64,000 bases of DNA from Kitasatospora sp. SolWspMP-SS2h (GCF_003259315.1 NZ_QLLT01000022.1:1-64000), one strand, 5' to 3'; numbered from the stretch's first letter, positions 24,681 through 33,421 are shown. Notes: generated by a model from the sequence alone, not told the origin. Made by a program: numbers and translations.

Positions 24681-25329
24681 GTTTCGGGTACCTCCGAGAG
24701 TCGGTTCCAGGTCACGCCGGGCCCGGGCGGACATGCGTGGTCCCCGCTCGGTGCGGGTTCCTCGGCCCGGGACGGCCGGCCCGGCGGCTCCTGCTCACCG
24801 GGGACGCCGCGCCGCGCTGGTCTCGCGGTCCGCTGCGTCATGAAGCCCCGTGAGCACTCGGATCGGCTCGGGGCACAACCACGAGACTGCCGGAGCCCCA
24901 ACCAGGGGGCAAACACCCCCAAATGGGACCTACACAACTCCTCCACAACTCGAATTCCCTTGCACGCCAAAGGAGTTCACTCCCATCGACCCCCCGTATT
25001 CCACCCCGCCTATGAAGAAGGTCACAGCACCGCCCAACCTCCCCCCGACGCTCGGAATTTGGGCCCGAACCCAGTCCCGCCAAGGGCTCCACCCCCTCCG
25101 CCCCCGCTCCGCACCCCCACCCCCCGTGTGACCCCGGCCACCGCCCTGCCCTGTGACGCCGCTCTCCCCCCGGCCACCCACCGCAGCCGCCCGACCACCG
25201 GAACCGCCCACCCCGTGACCCGGCTCACGCCCCCGCACCCCCGCCCCCCTTCGCCCGGCCCCACCCCCACCCCCTCCCCCACCGGCGCCGGGCCCGGGCG
25301 GGCCTGGTTGACTGCGGCGGGAGGTCAGG
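24681..25329. other. Long intergenic region upstream of the SLT gene and the AEC transporter gene
   Basis: No gene is supported. The part 24890-25080 is noticeably less GC-rich than the rest of the window, the usual sign of promoter DNA. On the minus strand it contains a GGGGG-N6-CCCCC hairpin (about 24914-24929). It lies about 230 nt or more upstream of the SLT start, implying a long leader. I looked for the c-di-AMP (ydaO-type) riboswitch often found before cell-wall hydrolase genes in streptomycetes and could not match its conserved blocks. Confidence 0.5.
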
Positions 25330-26295
25330 GTGGAGGCGTTGGTCTCGGCGTTCGCGCCGATCTGGGTGCTGACGGCGGCCGGGTGGCTGGCCGGGCGGAC
25401 GGGACTGCTGGGGGCGGACGCGGAGGCGGTGCTCGGGCGGTTCGTGTTCCACATCTCGATGCCGGCCGCGCTCTTCACCGTGGTGGCCCGCACCGACCTG
25501 GCCTCCTTCGCCGACCGCTGGGTACTGGCGTTCGCCGCCGGGACGCTGATCGCGTCCCTGCTGGGCCTGCCCGTCGGACGGCGGCTGCGGCGGCTGCGCC
25601 GGACCCCGGCCGAACGGACGGTGGCGGTGATGGCGGCGGGCTACGTGAACTCGGGCAACCTCGGCATCCCGGTCGCCGCGCAGGTCCTCGGCGACGCCTC
25701 GTACGCGGCGCCGGTGCTGCTGTTCCAGGTGCTGCTGGTCACCCCGCTGATGCTGACCGTGCTGGACGCGACCACCGCCTCCCCTTCCCCCTCCTCCCCC
25801 GCCTCCCGCCCCGCCGCGCGGCTGCGGCGCCTGGCGCTGCTGCCGCTGCGCAACCCGGTGATCCTCGGCGCGGGCCTGGGCGCGCTGTTCTCGGCGGCGC
25901 ACTGGCGGCTGCCGGGGCCGCTGGCGCACTCGGCGGACCTGCTGGGCGCGGCGGCCGTCCCGACCGCGCTGGTCACCCTCGGACTGTCGCTGCGCACCCC
26001 GCCGGGCGCGGCGGCGCAGCGCCCGGACCGGGGTGAGCTGGGTCTCGCGGTGCTGGTGAAGACGGTCGGGCAGCCGCTGGCCGCGCTGGCGGTGGGCGCG
26101 CTGCTGCTGCACCTGCGGGGGCCGCAGCTGCGGGCGGCGGTGCTGCTGTCGGCGCTGCCGACGGCGCAGAACGTGTACGTGTACGCGCGGCTGTACGGGG
26201 CGGCTCCGGTGCTGGCCCGCTCGGCGGTGCTGGCGTCGACGGTGCTGTCGATGCTGACGCTGTCGGTCATCGCCTGGTCGCTGGGCGGCGGTTGA
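25330..26295 (+). CDS. AEC-family (auxin efflux carrier-like) permease
   Basis: 321 residues with about ten membrane segments in two halves, starting from GTG (VEALVSAFAPIWVLTAAGWL). The family hallmark in the first half is GYVNSGNLGIPVAAQVLGD (about residues 103-121), with the Asn-Gly region of the crossover helix. The second half has the matching LLSALPTAQNVYVYARLYGA. A Ser/Pro-rich loop (about 150-165) separates them. These carriers export or exchange small organic anions or amino acids; the substrate is unknown. No neighbouring gene indicates one. Confidence 0.9.
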   Translation: MEALVSAFAPIWVLTAAGWLAGRTGLLGADAEAVLGRFVFHISMPAALFTVVARTDLASFADRWVLAFAAGTLIASLLGLPVGRRLRRLRRTPAERTVAVMAAGYVNSGNLGIPVAAQVLGDASYAAPVLLFQVLLVTPLMLTVLDATTASPSPSSPASRPAARLRRLALLPLRNPVILGAGLGALFSAAHWRLPGPLAHSADLLGAAAVPTALVTLGLSLRTPPGAAAQRPDRGELGLAVLVKTVGQPLAALAVGALLLHLRGPQLRAAVLLSALPTAQNVYVYARLYGAAPVLARSAVLASTVLSMLTLSVIAWSLGGG

Positions 26296-26334
26296 CCGGA
26301 CCCGCCGGGGTGCGCGGCGGACCGGTGGCCGGGA

Positions 26335-26396
26335 AGTGCGGCAGGTCACACGTCCGGGGGCGGCGGGCCACCGGCCCGGGAGTGCGGCAGGTCACA
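26335..26396 (+). repeat. Two 16-bp direct repeats upstream of the zinc-finger SDR gene
   Basis: AGTGCGGCAGGTCACA occurs at 26335-26350 and again at 26381-26396, spaced 46 bp start to start. A TAGAGT hexamer lies about 30 bp downstream of the second copy, then the GTG at 26468. Position and spacing suggest a regulator-binding pair. Confidence 0.5.
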
Positions 26397-26467
26397 GGCT
26401 TCGCTCCGGCGGGGGCCGCTCCCGTAGAGTTCGGCGGTACGGATGGGGCGACGAGGAAGCATCGGCA

Positions 26468-27967
26468 GTGACGAACCAGCAGAGCGGCCCGGGCAGCGCC
26501 CCGGTCGAGGACGACACCGACTACGGCAAGGGCATCGACCCCGAACGCCTGGAGCTGTGCCTGAGCGTGCTCGCCGAGCTGGACGAGATCCACGTCGACC
26601 ACCCGGACGCGATCCGGGTCCGGCTGGCGGTCGGCGGCCTGTTCCGCACCCTCAAGCAGCGCCGCCGGCAGGAGACCCGGGCCCGCAAGACCGCCAACGA
26701 CCGCGCGGTGACGGCGAAGACCGCGACGGGCGCGCCGGGGCGGATCGACGACGAGACGGCGGGCGCGTTCGGGCTGAGCACCGAGACCACCACCGAGCTG
26801 GCCGGCATCCTGGAGCGCCCGCGCTCCTGCTACACCTGCAAGCAGCGGTACGTGGAGGTGGACGCGTTCTACCACCAGCTGTGCCGCTCCTGCGCCGCGC
26901 TGAACCGCTCGCGCCGGCACGCCCGGACCGACCTGACCGGCAAGCGCGCGCTGCTGACCGGCGGACGCGCCAAGATCGGCATGTACATCGCGCTGTGCCT
27001 GCTGCGCGACGGCGCGCACACCACCATCACCACCCGCTTCCCGAACGACGCGATCCGCCGCTTCACCGCGATGCCGGACAGCGCCGAGTGGATCCACCGC
27101 CTGAAGATCGTCGGCATCGACCTGCGCGACCCGGCGCAGGTGATGGCGCTGGCGGACGAGGTCGCCGCGGACGGCCCGCTGGACATCCTGATCAACAACG
27201 CGGCGCAGACCGTGCGCCGCTCCCCCGGGGCGTACCGCGAGCTGGTGGCGGCCGAGTCGGCGCCGCTGCCGGCCGGGGCGTTGCCCGCGTCCACGGTGAT
27301 CGGCCGGTTCGGCTCGGGCGCGGTGGACGTGCCGGCGCTGCCGGGGCAGCGCAGCGGCGAGCGGCCCTCGGTCAGCGCCGAGCAGGTCACCTCGCTGGCC
27401 CTGGTGACGGGTTCGGCCTCGCCGGAGCGGATCGCGGCCGGGACGGCGATCGACGCGGGCGGCCTGGTGCCGGACCTGGCGGACACCAACAGCTGGGTGC
27501 AGACCGTCTCCGAGGTCGGCCCGATCGAGCTGCTGGAGGTGCAACTGTGCAACTCCACCGCCCCGTTCATCCTGATCTCGCAGCTGCGCCCGGCGCTCGC
27601 CGCGTCCTCGGCGCGCCGCAAGTACGTGGTCAACGTCTCGGCGATGGAGGGCGTCTTCGAGCGCGGCTACAAGGGCTCGGGCCACCCGCACACCAACATG
27701 GCGAAGGCCGCGCTGAACATGCTGACCCGCACCAGCGCGCAGGAGATGTTCGAGACCGACGGCATCCTGATGACCGCGGTGGACACCGGCTGGATCACCG
27801 ACGAGCGCCCGCACCCGGAGAAGATGCGCCTGCACGAGGAGGGCTTCCACGCCCCGCTCGACCTGGTGGACGGCGCGGCCCGGGTGTACGACCCGATCGT
27901 CCGCGGCGAACTCGGCGAGGACCTCTACGGCTGCTTCCTGAAGGACTACCAGAAGGGCAAGTGGTGA
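26468..27967 (+). CDS. SDR-family protein with an N-terminal Cys4 zinc-binding region
   Basis: 499 residues. Residues 1-110 are helical and charged. CYTCKQRYVEVDAFYHQLCR with SCA (about 119-141) gives two CxxC pairs typical of a zinc knuckle. The Rossmann domain begins TGKRALLTGGRAKIGMYIAL, with a TGGRxKIG nucleotide loop, and has LDILINNAAQT. At the catalytic position the usual YxxxK reads THTN-like: HPHTNMAKAALN keeps the Lys but lacks the Tyr. The GTG is preceded by AGGAAG. The gene overlaps the Nudix gene by 4 nt (GTGA), so the two proteins are probably made together. Substrate unknown. Confidence 0.85.
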   Translation: MTNQQSGPGSAPVEDDTDYGKGIDPERLELCLSVLAELDEIHVDHPDAIRVRLAVGGLFRTLKQRRRQETRARKTANDRAVTAKTATGAPGRIDDETAGAFGLSTETTTELAGILERPRSCYTCKQRYVEVDAFYHQLCRSCAALNRSRRHARTDLTGKRALLTGGRAKIGMYIALCLLRDGAHTTITTRFPNDAIRRFTAMPDSAEWIHRLKIVGIDLRDPAQVMALADEVAADGPLDILINNAAQTVRRSPGAYRELVAAESAPLPAGALPASTVIGRFGSGAVDVPALPGQRSGERPSVSAEQVTSLALVTGSASPERIAAGTAIDAGGLVPDLADTNSWVQTVSEVGPIELLEVQLCNSTAPFILISQLRPALAASSARRKYVVNVSAMEGVFERGYKGSGHPHTNMAKAALNMLTRTSAQEMFETDGILMTAVDTGWITDERPHPEKMRLHEEGFHAPLDLVDGAARVYDPIVRGELGEDLYGCFLKDYQKGKW

Positions 27968-28497
27968 CGGACCTCCGGCCGATCGGCGCCCAGCCCCTCG
28001 ATGCCCGGCCCCTCGGCGCGCGGCCCCCGGCCGCCGCGCACCCGCTGCCGCCGCTGGTCGGCGCGGGCGTGATCGTGCCGACCGGGGACGGGCGGGTGCT
28101 GCTCGGGCGGCGCACCACCGCCGGGGAGTCGCCGACCTGGAGCCTGCCGGGCGGCAAGGTGGACCACCCCGGGGAGTCCTTCGAGGCCGCCGCCGCACGG
28201 GAGTTGGCCGAGGAGACCGGCATCGTGCTGCCCGCCGGGGAGATGCGGGTGCTGGCGGTGCTGCTCGACCACGAGCTGGGCCGCACCCGGGTGACGGCGG
28301 CGGTGCTGGCCCCGCCGAGCCTGGCCGAGGCCCTGGTCACCGAGCCGCACGCGTGCGCCGGCTGGGAGCGCTTCCCCGTGGACGCGCTCCCCGAGCCGAT
28401 GTTCTACCCGTCCGCGCAGGTGCTGGCCGCCTGGCTGCCGGACCACCGCGCCCCGGGCGGCACCTGGCACTACCCGGCGGCGGCACCGGGCTCCTGA
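27964..28497 (+). CDS. Nudix hydrolase
   Basis: 177 residues. The Nudix box starts at GGKVDHPGESFEAAAARELA and continues EETGI, matching Gx5Ex7REUxEExGU with all catalytic acidic residues. Preceding strands (GAGVIVPTGDGRVLLGRR) and PTWSLPGGK are typical. The first ~30 residues are Pro/Ala/Leu-rich with no assigned role. Translation starts at a GTG overlapping the SDR stop. It hydrolyses some nucleoside diphosphate derivative; the coupling hints that the substrate may be linked to the SDR partner's cofactor or product, which is inference. Confidence 0.92.
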   Translation: MTDLRPIGAQPLDARPLGARPPAAAHPLPPLVGAGVIVPTGDGRVLLGRRTTAGESPTWSLPGGKVDHPGESFEAAAARELAEETGIVLPAGEMRVLAVLLDHELGRTRVTAAVLAPPSLAEALVTEPHACAGWERFPVDALPEPMFYPSAQVLAAWLPDHRAPGGTWHYPAAAPGS

Positions 28498-28509
28498 CGG
28501 ACCGTCAGG
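28493..28509. repeat. Palindrome CCTGACGGACCGTCAGG
   Basis: A perfect 17-bp palindrome (central A) containing the stop codon of the Nudix gene. It can form an 8-bp stem only with an impossibly small loop, so it is more likely a protein-binding site than a terminator. Related copies lie at 16793-16807 and 5678-5690. Confidence 0.6.
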
Positions 28510-28627
28510 CCCCTGCGGAACCCCGCGGAGGCGCCCCGGAGACTTCCGGAGCGCCACCGCGACGCGTCCTCCGCGCCGTGCGCCACCTGCACGCCGTGCG
28601 CTGCCTGCGCCACCTGCACTATCTGCA

Positions 28628-29440
28628 CTACCTGCGCTCGGCCGCCCGGAGCCGGACGTCCGCCGGGGGCCTGGTCCCGGCGCGGCGCACCAGCAGGACG
28701 AAGGTCCGGGCGTAGGCGTCGCCCTCGGTGACCCGGGGCCAGTCCAGCCCGGCGAGGGCCGCGGACGCGGCGGCGTGCGGTTCGCCGTGCACCCACACCT
28801 CGGCGGACTGCCCGGCGCCGCCGGCACTTCCGCCGTTACCACCGCTACCGCCGAAGTGCACCTGCACGCCGACGAGTTGGTCCCGGCCGAGGTCTCCGCC
28901 CAGGGCCGGGGCGAGGGCGGGCAGCACGGGGTTGCGGACCAGCCAGTCCTGCACGTCGTGGAAGTGCCGGCCGGTGCCCCAGCCGACCACGCCGCCGTGG
29001 ATGGCGTGCCAGCCGGGCAGGCCGTCCGGGTCGGAGGGGTCGAGGTGGCCGGCGAACCGGCCGTTGTGGGCGACGAGTTCGATCAGCGCGGCGCCCGTGG
29101 TGGACGCCCACGCCTCGACGCCCCGGCGGACCGGGTCCTGGTCGCCGCCGTCGATCCGGGGCACCCGGTCCCGGACGGCGGTCTCCGGACGGTCCCGGTC
29201 GGCCAGGAACACCAGTTCCAGCCGGTCCGGGTCGTCGTCCGGCGCGGCGCCCAGCCGGACCGCCAACTCGCCCGGCCCGCGGACCTCTTCGCCCTCGACC
29301 CGCCACCGCTCGCCGTGCAGCGCGGACAGTTCGTCCGCCACCGCGCCCAACACCGCCTGCTCGGACGGTCGTTCCGTACTCTTGCCGGACGCGTCCGGGC
29401 CGGTGCCCGACCGGCCGCGCCACCATGATCCCCATGCCAT
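28628..29440 (-). CDS. Hypothetical protein, possibly DUF6348
   Basis: 270 residues from the ATG at 29440 (MAWGSWWRGRSG). Conserved-looking parts are GLPGWHAIHGGVVGWGTGRH, HDVQDWLVRNPVLPAL and LAGLDWPRVTEGDAYARTFV. From memory these resemble the streptomycete DUF6348 family, whose function is unknown. A Gly/Ser/Asn-rich loop (GGSGGNGGSAGGAG) interrupts the C-terminal half. There is no Shine-Dalgarno; a TACGGT hexamer lies 7 nt before the ATG, suggesting a leaderless mRNA. It is divergent from the WXG100-type gene. Confidence 0.65.
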   Translation of the reverse strand: MAWGSWWRGRSGTGPDASGKSTERPSEQAVLGAVADELSALHGERWRVEGEEVRGPGELAVRLGAAPDDDPDRLELVFLADRDRPETAVRDRVPRIDGGDQDPVRRGVEAWASTTGAALIELVAHNGRFAGHLDPSDPDGLPGWHAIHGGVVGWGTGRHFHDVQDWLVRNPVLPALAPALGGDLGRDQLVGVQVHFGGSGGNGGSAGGAGQSAEVWVHGEPHAAASAALAGLDWPRVTEGDAYARTFVLLVRRAGTRPPADVRLRAAERR

Positions 29441-29577
29441 GGCGCACACCGTAACGTTGTACAGATTTGCTCACAATGTGCGGGTGGGAACCGGGTCAGG
29501 TAGTCGATGTCGTCCGCTGTGTGTATCGTCGCACTGCGCGATCAGGGACTTACCGCGGGCAGCAGCTGGGGGCGGCA

Positions 29578-31227
29578 ATGGCTGTGGAACTACCATCGGG
29601 GCTCAACCACCTCATCGGGCTGCTGGGCGTGCGTTTTCCGGCGGCCAACGAGGACGAGCTCAACCAACTGGCCGACCAGTTGGACAAGTTCGCCGGAGCG
29701 CTGGACGGCGCCCAGATGACGGCGGACAAGGCGCTCACCCTGCTGCACGAGGTCTACCAGGGCGAATCGGCGGACAAGCTCTCCGAGCTGTGGAGCACCA
29801 TCACCAAGTACTCCAAGGTGATCGTCGAGACCTGCCAGACGGTGTCCAAGGTGCTGCGCGCGGCGGCCGTGGTGGTCGAGCTGGCCAAGACCCAGTCCAT
29901 CACCCAACTGTTCTCCATCCAGGCCCAGTTGGCGGCGGCCTCGTCCACCGGGCCGTGGAGCGCGGCGGCGGTGCTGCGGATGGGCCGCGAGATCATGAAC
30001 CAGCTGCTGGAGGCGGCGGTCGGCAAGCTCGCCCAGACCGTCACCCGGCCGATCGAGGACATGATCGAGAAGGCCGCGCAGAAGGTCGCGCCCACCCCGG
30101 CCAGCAACTCCAACGGGCAGGGCTTCTCCATCGACCTGGCCCAACTCGCCCAGTGCGCGGCCGACCTGCGCCGCGGCGCGGACGACATCGAGACGCACGG
30201 CACCAGCTTCCAGCGGATCGTGCAGAGCCTGAAGATGGGCGACTCCGGCGACAAGTTCGGCAAGCTGGTGATCGAGGCCGCCGAGAGGGTGCTGCAGACC
30301 ATCGCCGAGGACGTCCTCAAGCGCATCCTCGCCTCGTTCCGCGACACCGCGGACAAGATGGACAAGATGGCGGGCAACCTCAACGAGAACGAGGACAGCA
30401 ACCGCACGGTGCTGAACAGCCTCACCTCGCTCGCGGCCAACCCGCTCAGCCCCAACGCGACGGCCGTCAACGGCGCTTCCGCCGGCGCGTCCCCCGCGCT
30501 GAACGGCCCGCGCCTGGGCGGCGGCGACGCGGGGCTCGCCGCGTTCGCGGGCCTGATGCCCAAGCTCGGCCCGATCGGCTCCGGACTCTCCGGCGGCAGG
30601 AGCGGCGGCTCGGGCCTCAACACGCTCGGCCTCAAGGAGCCGCTCGCCTCCGGCGGCCACGGCGGCGGCGCGGGCGGCGGCTCCGGGTCCGGTTCCGGCA
30701 GCGGCGCGGGCGGGGGCACCGGCGGCACCGGTGGTCAGGGCGGCGGCGCCTTCGTCCCCCGGCTCTCGATGCCGGCCGGCAGCCTCGGCAACAGCGGCCG
30801 GGGCAGCAGCGGAACCCGGATCGAGACCCAGAAGTCCGGTGAGGGCAGCGGCGGTTCCGGCTCCGGCTCCGGGTCCGGTTCCGGCTCCTCTCCCTCCACC
30901 GCCACCAACTCCGTCGGCCGCGGCGTCCCGCCGGGCGGCATGATGGGCATGGCGGCCATGGGCCACGGCGGCTACGGCCCGGTCGGCGGCTCCGGCATCC
31001 GCGGCGCCTCCCAGCGCCGCACCAACCGCACCGCCGAGGGCGACCCCGAGAACACCGCCTCCCCCGACGGCATCATCGCCGACGAGCTCAGCGCCGCCAT
31101 GTACCCCAACCTCCAGTTGGGCCGCGTCACCCCGCAGCGCAAACCCGAGTCCGAGCGCGACGACCGCTACGACGACGACTTCGAGCTCGACCTCGAAGAG
31201 CTCGGCGACCTCGACGACCTGTACTGA
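29578..31227 (+). CDS. WXG100-type (CpnT N-terminal-domain-like) protein with a Gly/Ser-rich region and acidic tail
   Basis: 549 residues. Residues 1-130 (MAVELPSGLNHLIGLLGVRF, then LSELWSTITK) match the pattern I know from the WXG100-like N-terminal domain of CpnT-type type VII secretion substrates. A second helical-hairpin domain (about 185-290, CAADLRRGADDIETHGTSFQ ... MAGNLNENEDSN) resembles another WXG100 unit. Residues 330-500 are Gly/Ser-rich. The end is strongly acidic (DDDFELDLEELGDLDDLY). No toxin, peptidase or NADase domain is visible and no secretion-apparatus gene is nearby, so export by type VII secretion is inference. The start is ATG 29578 after a weak GGGGGCG site. Confidence 0.75.
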   Translation: MAVELPSGLNHLIGLLGVRFPAANEDELNQLADQLDKFAGALDGAQMTADKALTLLHEVYQGESADKLSELWSTITKYSKVIVETCQTVSKVLRAAAVVVELAKTQSITQLFSIQAQLAAASSTGPWSAAAVLRMGREIMNQLLEAAVGKLAQTVTRPIEDMIEKAAQKVAPTPASNSNGQGFSIDLAQLAQCAADLRRGADDIETHGTSFQRIVQSLKMGDSGDKFGKLVIEAAERVLQTIAEDVLKRILASFRDTADKMDKMAGNLNENEDSNRTVLNSLTSLAANPLSPNATAVNGASAGASPALNGPRLGGGDAGLAAFAGLMPKLGPIGSGLSGGRSGGSGLNTLGLKEPLASGGHGGGAGGGSGSGSGSGAGGGTGGTGGQGGGAFVPRLSMPAGSLGNSGRGSSGTRIETQKSGEGSGGSGSGSGSGSGSSPSTATNSVGRGVPPGGMMGMAAMGHGGYGPVGGSGIRGASQRRTNRTAEGDPENTASPDGIIADELSAAMYPNLQLGRVTPQRKPESERDDRYDDDFELDLEELGDLDDLY

Positions 31228-31429
31228 CCCCGGCCGATCCACCGCCGGTCCACGGCCGGTCCACAGCCGGTCCACGGCCCAGGAGCCCCGCCAGCGCCCC
31301 CGCCAGGGCCTGCCGGGGCTCCGCCCTTCTGCCCCGGCCGCCCCGGCCGCACCCGCCGCCACCTGCGGTCCGCGGCCCGCAACGCACCCGCCCGGTCCGT
31401 GAATTGACCGTGAACCGTAAACTTTTCAC

Positions 31430-31448
31430 CGTGGTGGTATGGACCACG
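31430..31448 (+). promoter_or_regulatory. Inverted repeat near the probable promoter of the 31515 gene
   Basis: CGTGGT-N7-ACCACG. A TGGACC/TAGGGT pair with an 18-bp spacer (31440-31445 and 31464-31469) overlaps its right half, so the repeat would cover a -35 element. The local sequence is also less GC-rich. The regulator is unknown. Confidence 0.4.
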
Positions 31449-31514
31449 AACGAAACAGCTGGTTAGGGTCGTAGCGGTTCGCACGCGCGGCCGTTCGGAA
31501 CCCTGGGACAGGAC

Positions 31515-32045
31515 GTGACCGTGGCCGAGACACTGGTGGCCTCCGAGTACGAGGCCGAACGACTGGACGCCACCGCCGCCTGGGTCGCCCGCCACCGGCC
31601 GCCGGGCAGTGGAGCGCTGGCCGAACTCGGCGCCGGCGACGGCGCGCTGACCGGACGGCTGCTGCGGGCCGGATACACCGTGCATGCCGCCGAACCGGAC
31701 CCGGCCCTGCGGGCCCGCCTCTGGGACCGACTGCGAGGACGGGCCCGACTACGGCTCAGCGGAGCCGACCTGGCGGCCCCGCCACCGGTACGCCGCCGCT
31801 TCGGCGCGGTCCTGCTGATCGACACCCTGCACGCCGGCCAGGACCTGGAACTCCTGCACGCCCTCCCCACCGACCTGCTGTTCGTCGCCCTCGCCCCGCC
31901 CGCCCTGGACTGCCGGCTCCGCCCGTGGCTCTCCGCCCAACAGGGCTGGCTGCTGGTGGAGGAGATCGACCTGGCCGCCCCGCGCCCCGCCCAACGCACC
32001 CTCGCCCCTGGCAGCCGCGGCGTCCTGCTCCGCCGGGCCGGCTGA
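31515..32045 (+). CDS. Small class I SAM-dependent methyltransferase
   Basis: 176 residues. SAM-binding motif I is ALAELGAGDGALTGRLL (about 35-51), and the acidic residue of motif II lies in YTVHAAEPDP. Motif IV-like sequence is FGAVLLIDTL with H at the family's DxLxH position. The protein is short for a class I methyltransferase, lacking much of a substrate-binding cap. It resembles NodS-like methyltransferases. Translation starts at GTG 31515. It appears monocistronic, convergent with the patatin gene, so no substrate can be inferred. Confidence 0.82.
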   Translation: MTVAETLVASEYEAERLDATAAWVARHRPPGSGALAELGAGDGALTGRLLRAGYTVHAAEPDPALRARLWDRLRGRARLRLSGADLAAPPPVRRRFGAVLLIDTLHAGQDLELLHALPTDLLFVALAPPALDCRLRPWLSAQQGWLLVEEIDLAAPRPAQRTLAPGSRGVLLRRAG

Positions 32046-32179
32046 CCCCGGCAGCGGCGAGACGGCGGCAGCGGCGACGCGCGGCACGGCCCGATCCCGC
32101 ACCGCCCGATCCCGCACCGCCCGACCACCGCCCGACCGCCGCCCCACTCCGCCCCACTCCGCCCCAGCCGCGGCGCGGC

Positions 32180-33226
32180 TCAGGACAGCCGGACGATCAG
32201 CTCGTCCATCGCCGCCCGCCCGGCGTCCATCGCGGCCCGCAGCAGCACCGGGTCCCGGGTCAGCCGTCCGACCTTCGGAGCCTCCGGCCCGGGGCGGACG
32301 GAGAGCACGGCGGGGCCGTCGGCGGGCGGGGCGAGGTCGTGGCGGCCGAGCAACTCCTCGTCGGCGAGCAGCCGTTCGGCCCGCCCCAGGTAGGAGTCGC
32401 GCAGCGGCGCGGGGTAGCGGCGCAGCACCGTCCGGGCGACCATCCGGGAGCCGCGCGAGGGCCCGGCCGCCACCGCGGCCGCCGCAGCCGTCGCCACCGC
32501 CGCCGGGACCGGGCCCCGCGAGCGCAGCACCAGGACGTGCGTGGCGCCCTGGGCGAGCGCGGTGCGGAACGGGATGGACTCGGCCAGCCCGGCGTCGTAG
32601 TAGCGGCTGCCGTCGAGTTCCACCGGCGGTCCGGCGAGCAGCGGGAGGGCGGCGCTGGCCCGCAGGGCGAGGCGGAGCCGGGCCGGGTCGGTGAGCAGGG
32701 GGTGGAGGTCGGTGGCGACGCCGGTGCCGGTGTGGGTGGCGATCGGGTGCAGGGTGGTGGGGTTGGCGAGGATCGCGTCGAAGTCCATCCGGGCCACGTG
32801 CGCGTAGAGGTGCTCGACCAGGTTGTGCAGGTCGACGACGGGACGGCCGCGCAGCACGTTGCCGGGCCGGACCATCGCCCGGGCGTACTCCGCGTCGGCC
32901 CAGCCCGCGAGCTGCCCGGGGTCGCTGCTGAGCAGCCAGGCGCCGGTCAGCGCCCCGGCGGAGGCCCCGTAGACGGCGTCGAACACCCCGGTGAGACCGG
33001 CCTCGTGGAGGGCCAGGGCCATGCCGCCGGAGATGATGCCGCGCATGCCGCCGCCCTCGACGGCGAGCGCGATCCGCAGCCCGTCGGTCCGCCCGCCGGG
33101 ACGGCTGCCGGGACGGCTGCCGGTGCGCCACCGCTCGGCGAGGGCGGCCAGGACCCGGCCCCGCGCGCCCGTGGCGTCCACGGCATCGGTGGCGTCCACG
33201 ATCCCGAACCCGTCCTGCTGGTCCAC
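32180..33226 (-). CDS. Patatin-like phospholipase
   Basis: 348 residues. The oxyanion glycine loop is EGGGMRGIISGG, the nucleophile elbow YGASAGALTGA (GxSxG) and the catalytic aspartate lies in YYDAGLAESIPF, the DxG/A of the Ser-Asp dyad. An Ala-rich helix (VATAAAAAVAAG) is inserted after the catalytic domain. There is no signal peptide, so it is probably cytoplasmic or membrane-associated, like the YchK/RssA group in bacteria. The GTG start (VDQQDGFGIVD) follows a GGGGAG site. It is divergent from the methyltransferase at 33422. Confidence 0.92.
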   Translation of the reverse strand: MDQQDGFGIVDATDAVDATGARGRVLAALAERWRTGSRPGSRPGGRTDGLRIALAVEGGGMRGIISGGMALALHEAGLTGVFDAVYGASAGALTGAWLLSSDPGQLAGWADAEYARAMVRPGNVLRGRPVVDLHNLVEHLYAHVARMDFDAILANPTTLHPIATHTGTGVATDLHPLLTDPARLRLALRASAALPLLAGPPVELDGSRYYDAGLAESIPFRTALAQGATHVLVLRSRGPVPAAVATAAAAAVAAGPSRGSRMVARTVLRRYPAPLRDSYLGRAERLLADEELLGRHDLAPPADGPAVLSVRPGPEAPKVGRLTRDPVLLRAAMDAGRAAMDELIVRLS

Positions 33227-33409
33227 GCCGTACTCCCCTGCTCCCGCACTCCCGTACCGATACCCGCGCCCCGCCCGCCCGGACGTCCCGCCGAGGCCCG
33301 GCGTCCGGAACGCCGAGAAGTGTCGCACACGAACCCGGGTGCACCGCCCTGCCACGCCACCACCGCCGTCCCCCGCCCGTTCCCACCGCCCCGTCACCCC
33401 GCGCCACGC

Positions 33410-33415
33410 TAGGGT
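33410..33415 (+). promoter_or_regulatory. -10 element for a leaderless methyltransferase mRNA
   Basis: TAGGGT followed by exactly 6 nt and then the ATG at 33422, with no Shine-Dalgarno. The same TAGGGT-N6-start arrangement occurs at 921-933. Confidence 0.5.
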
Positions 33416-33421
33416 GCCGCC

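Noticed and set aside
24681-24900. c-di-AMP (ydaO-type) riboswitch before the SLT gene
   Set aside because: Expected by analogy, but I could not align the conserved blocks; a covariance search is needed.
24850-25131. Possible small gene upstream of the AEC transporter
   Set aside because: Translation is Pro/Thr-rich without a ribosome-binding site, codon bias is poor, and the region's GC dip fits a promoter better.
29590-31362. A 590-codon minus-strand frame
   Set aside because: Antisense shadow of the WXG100-type gene, whose codon bias and domain match are clear.
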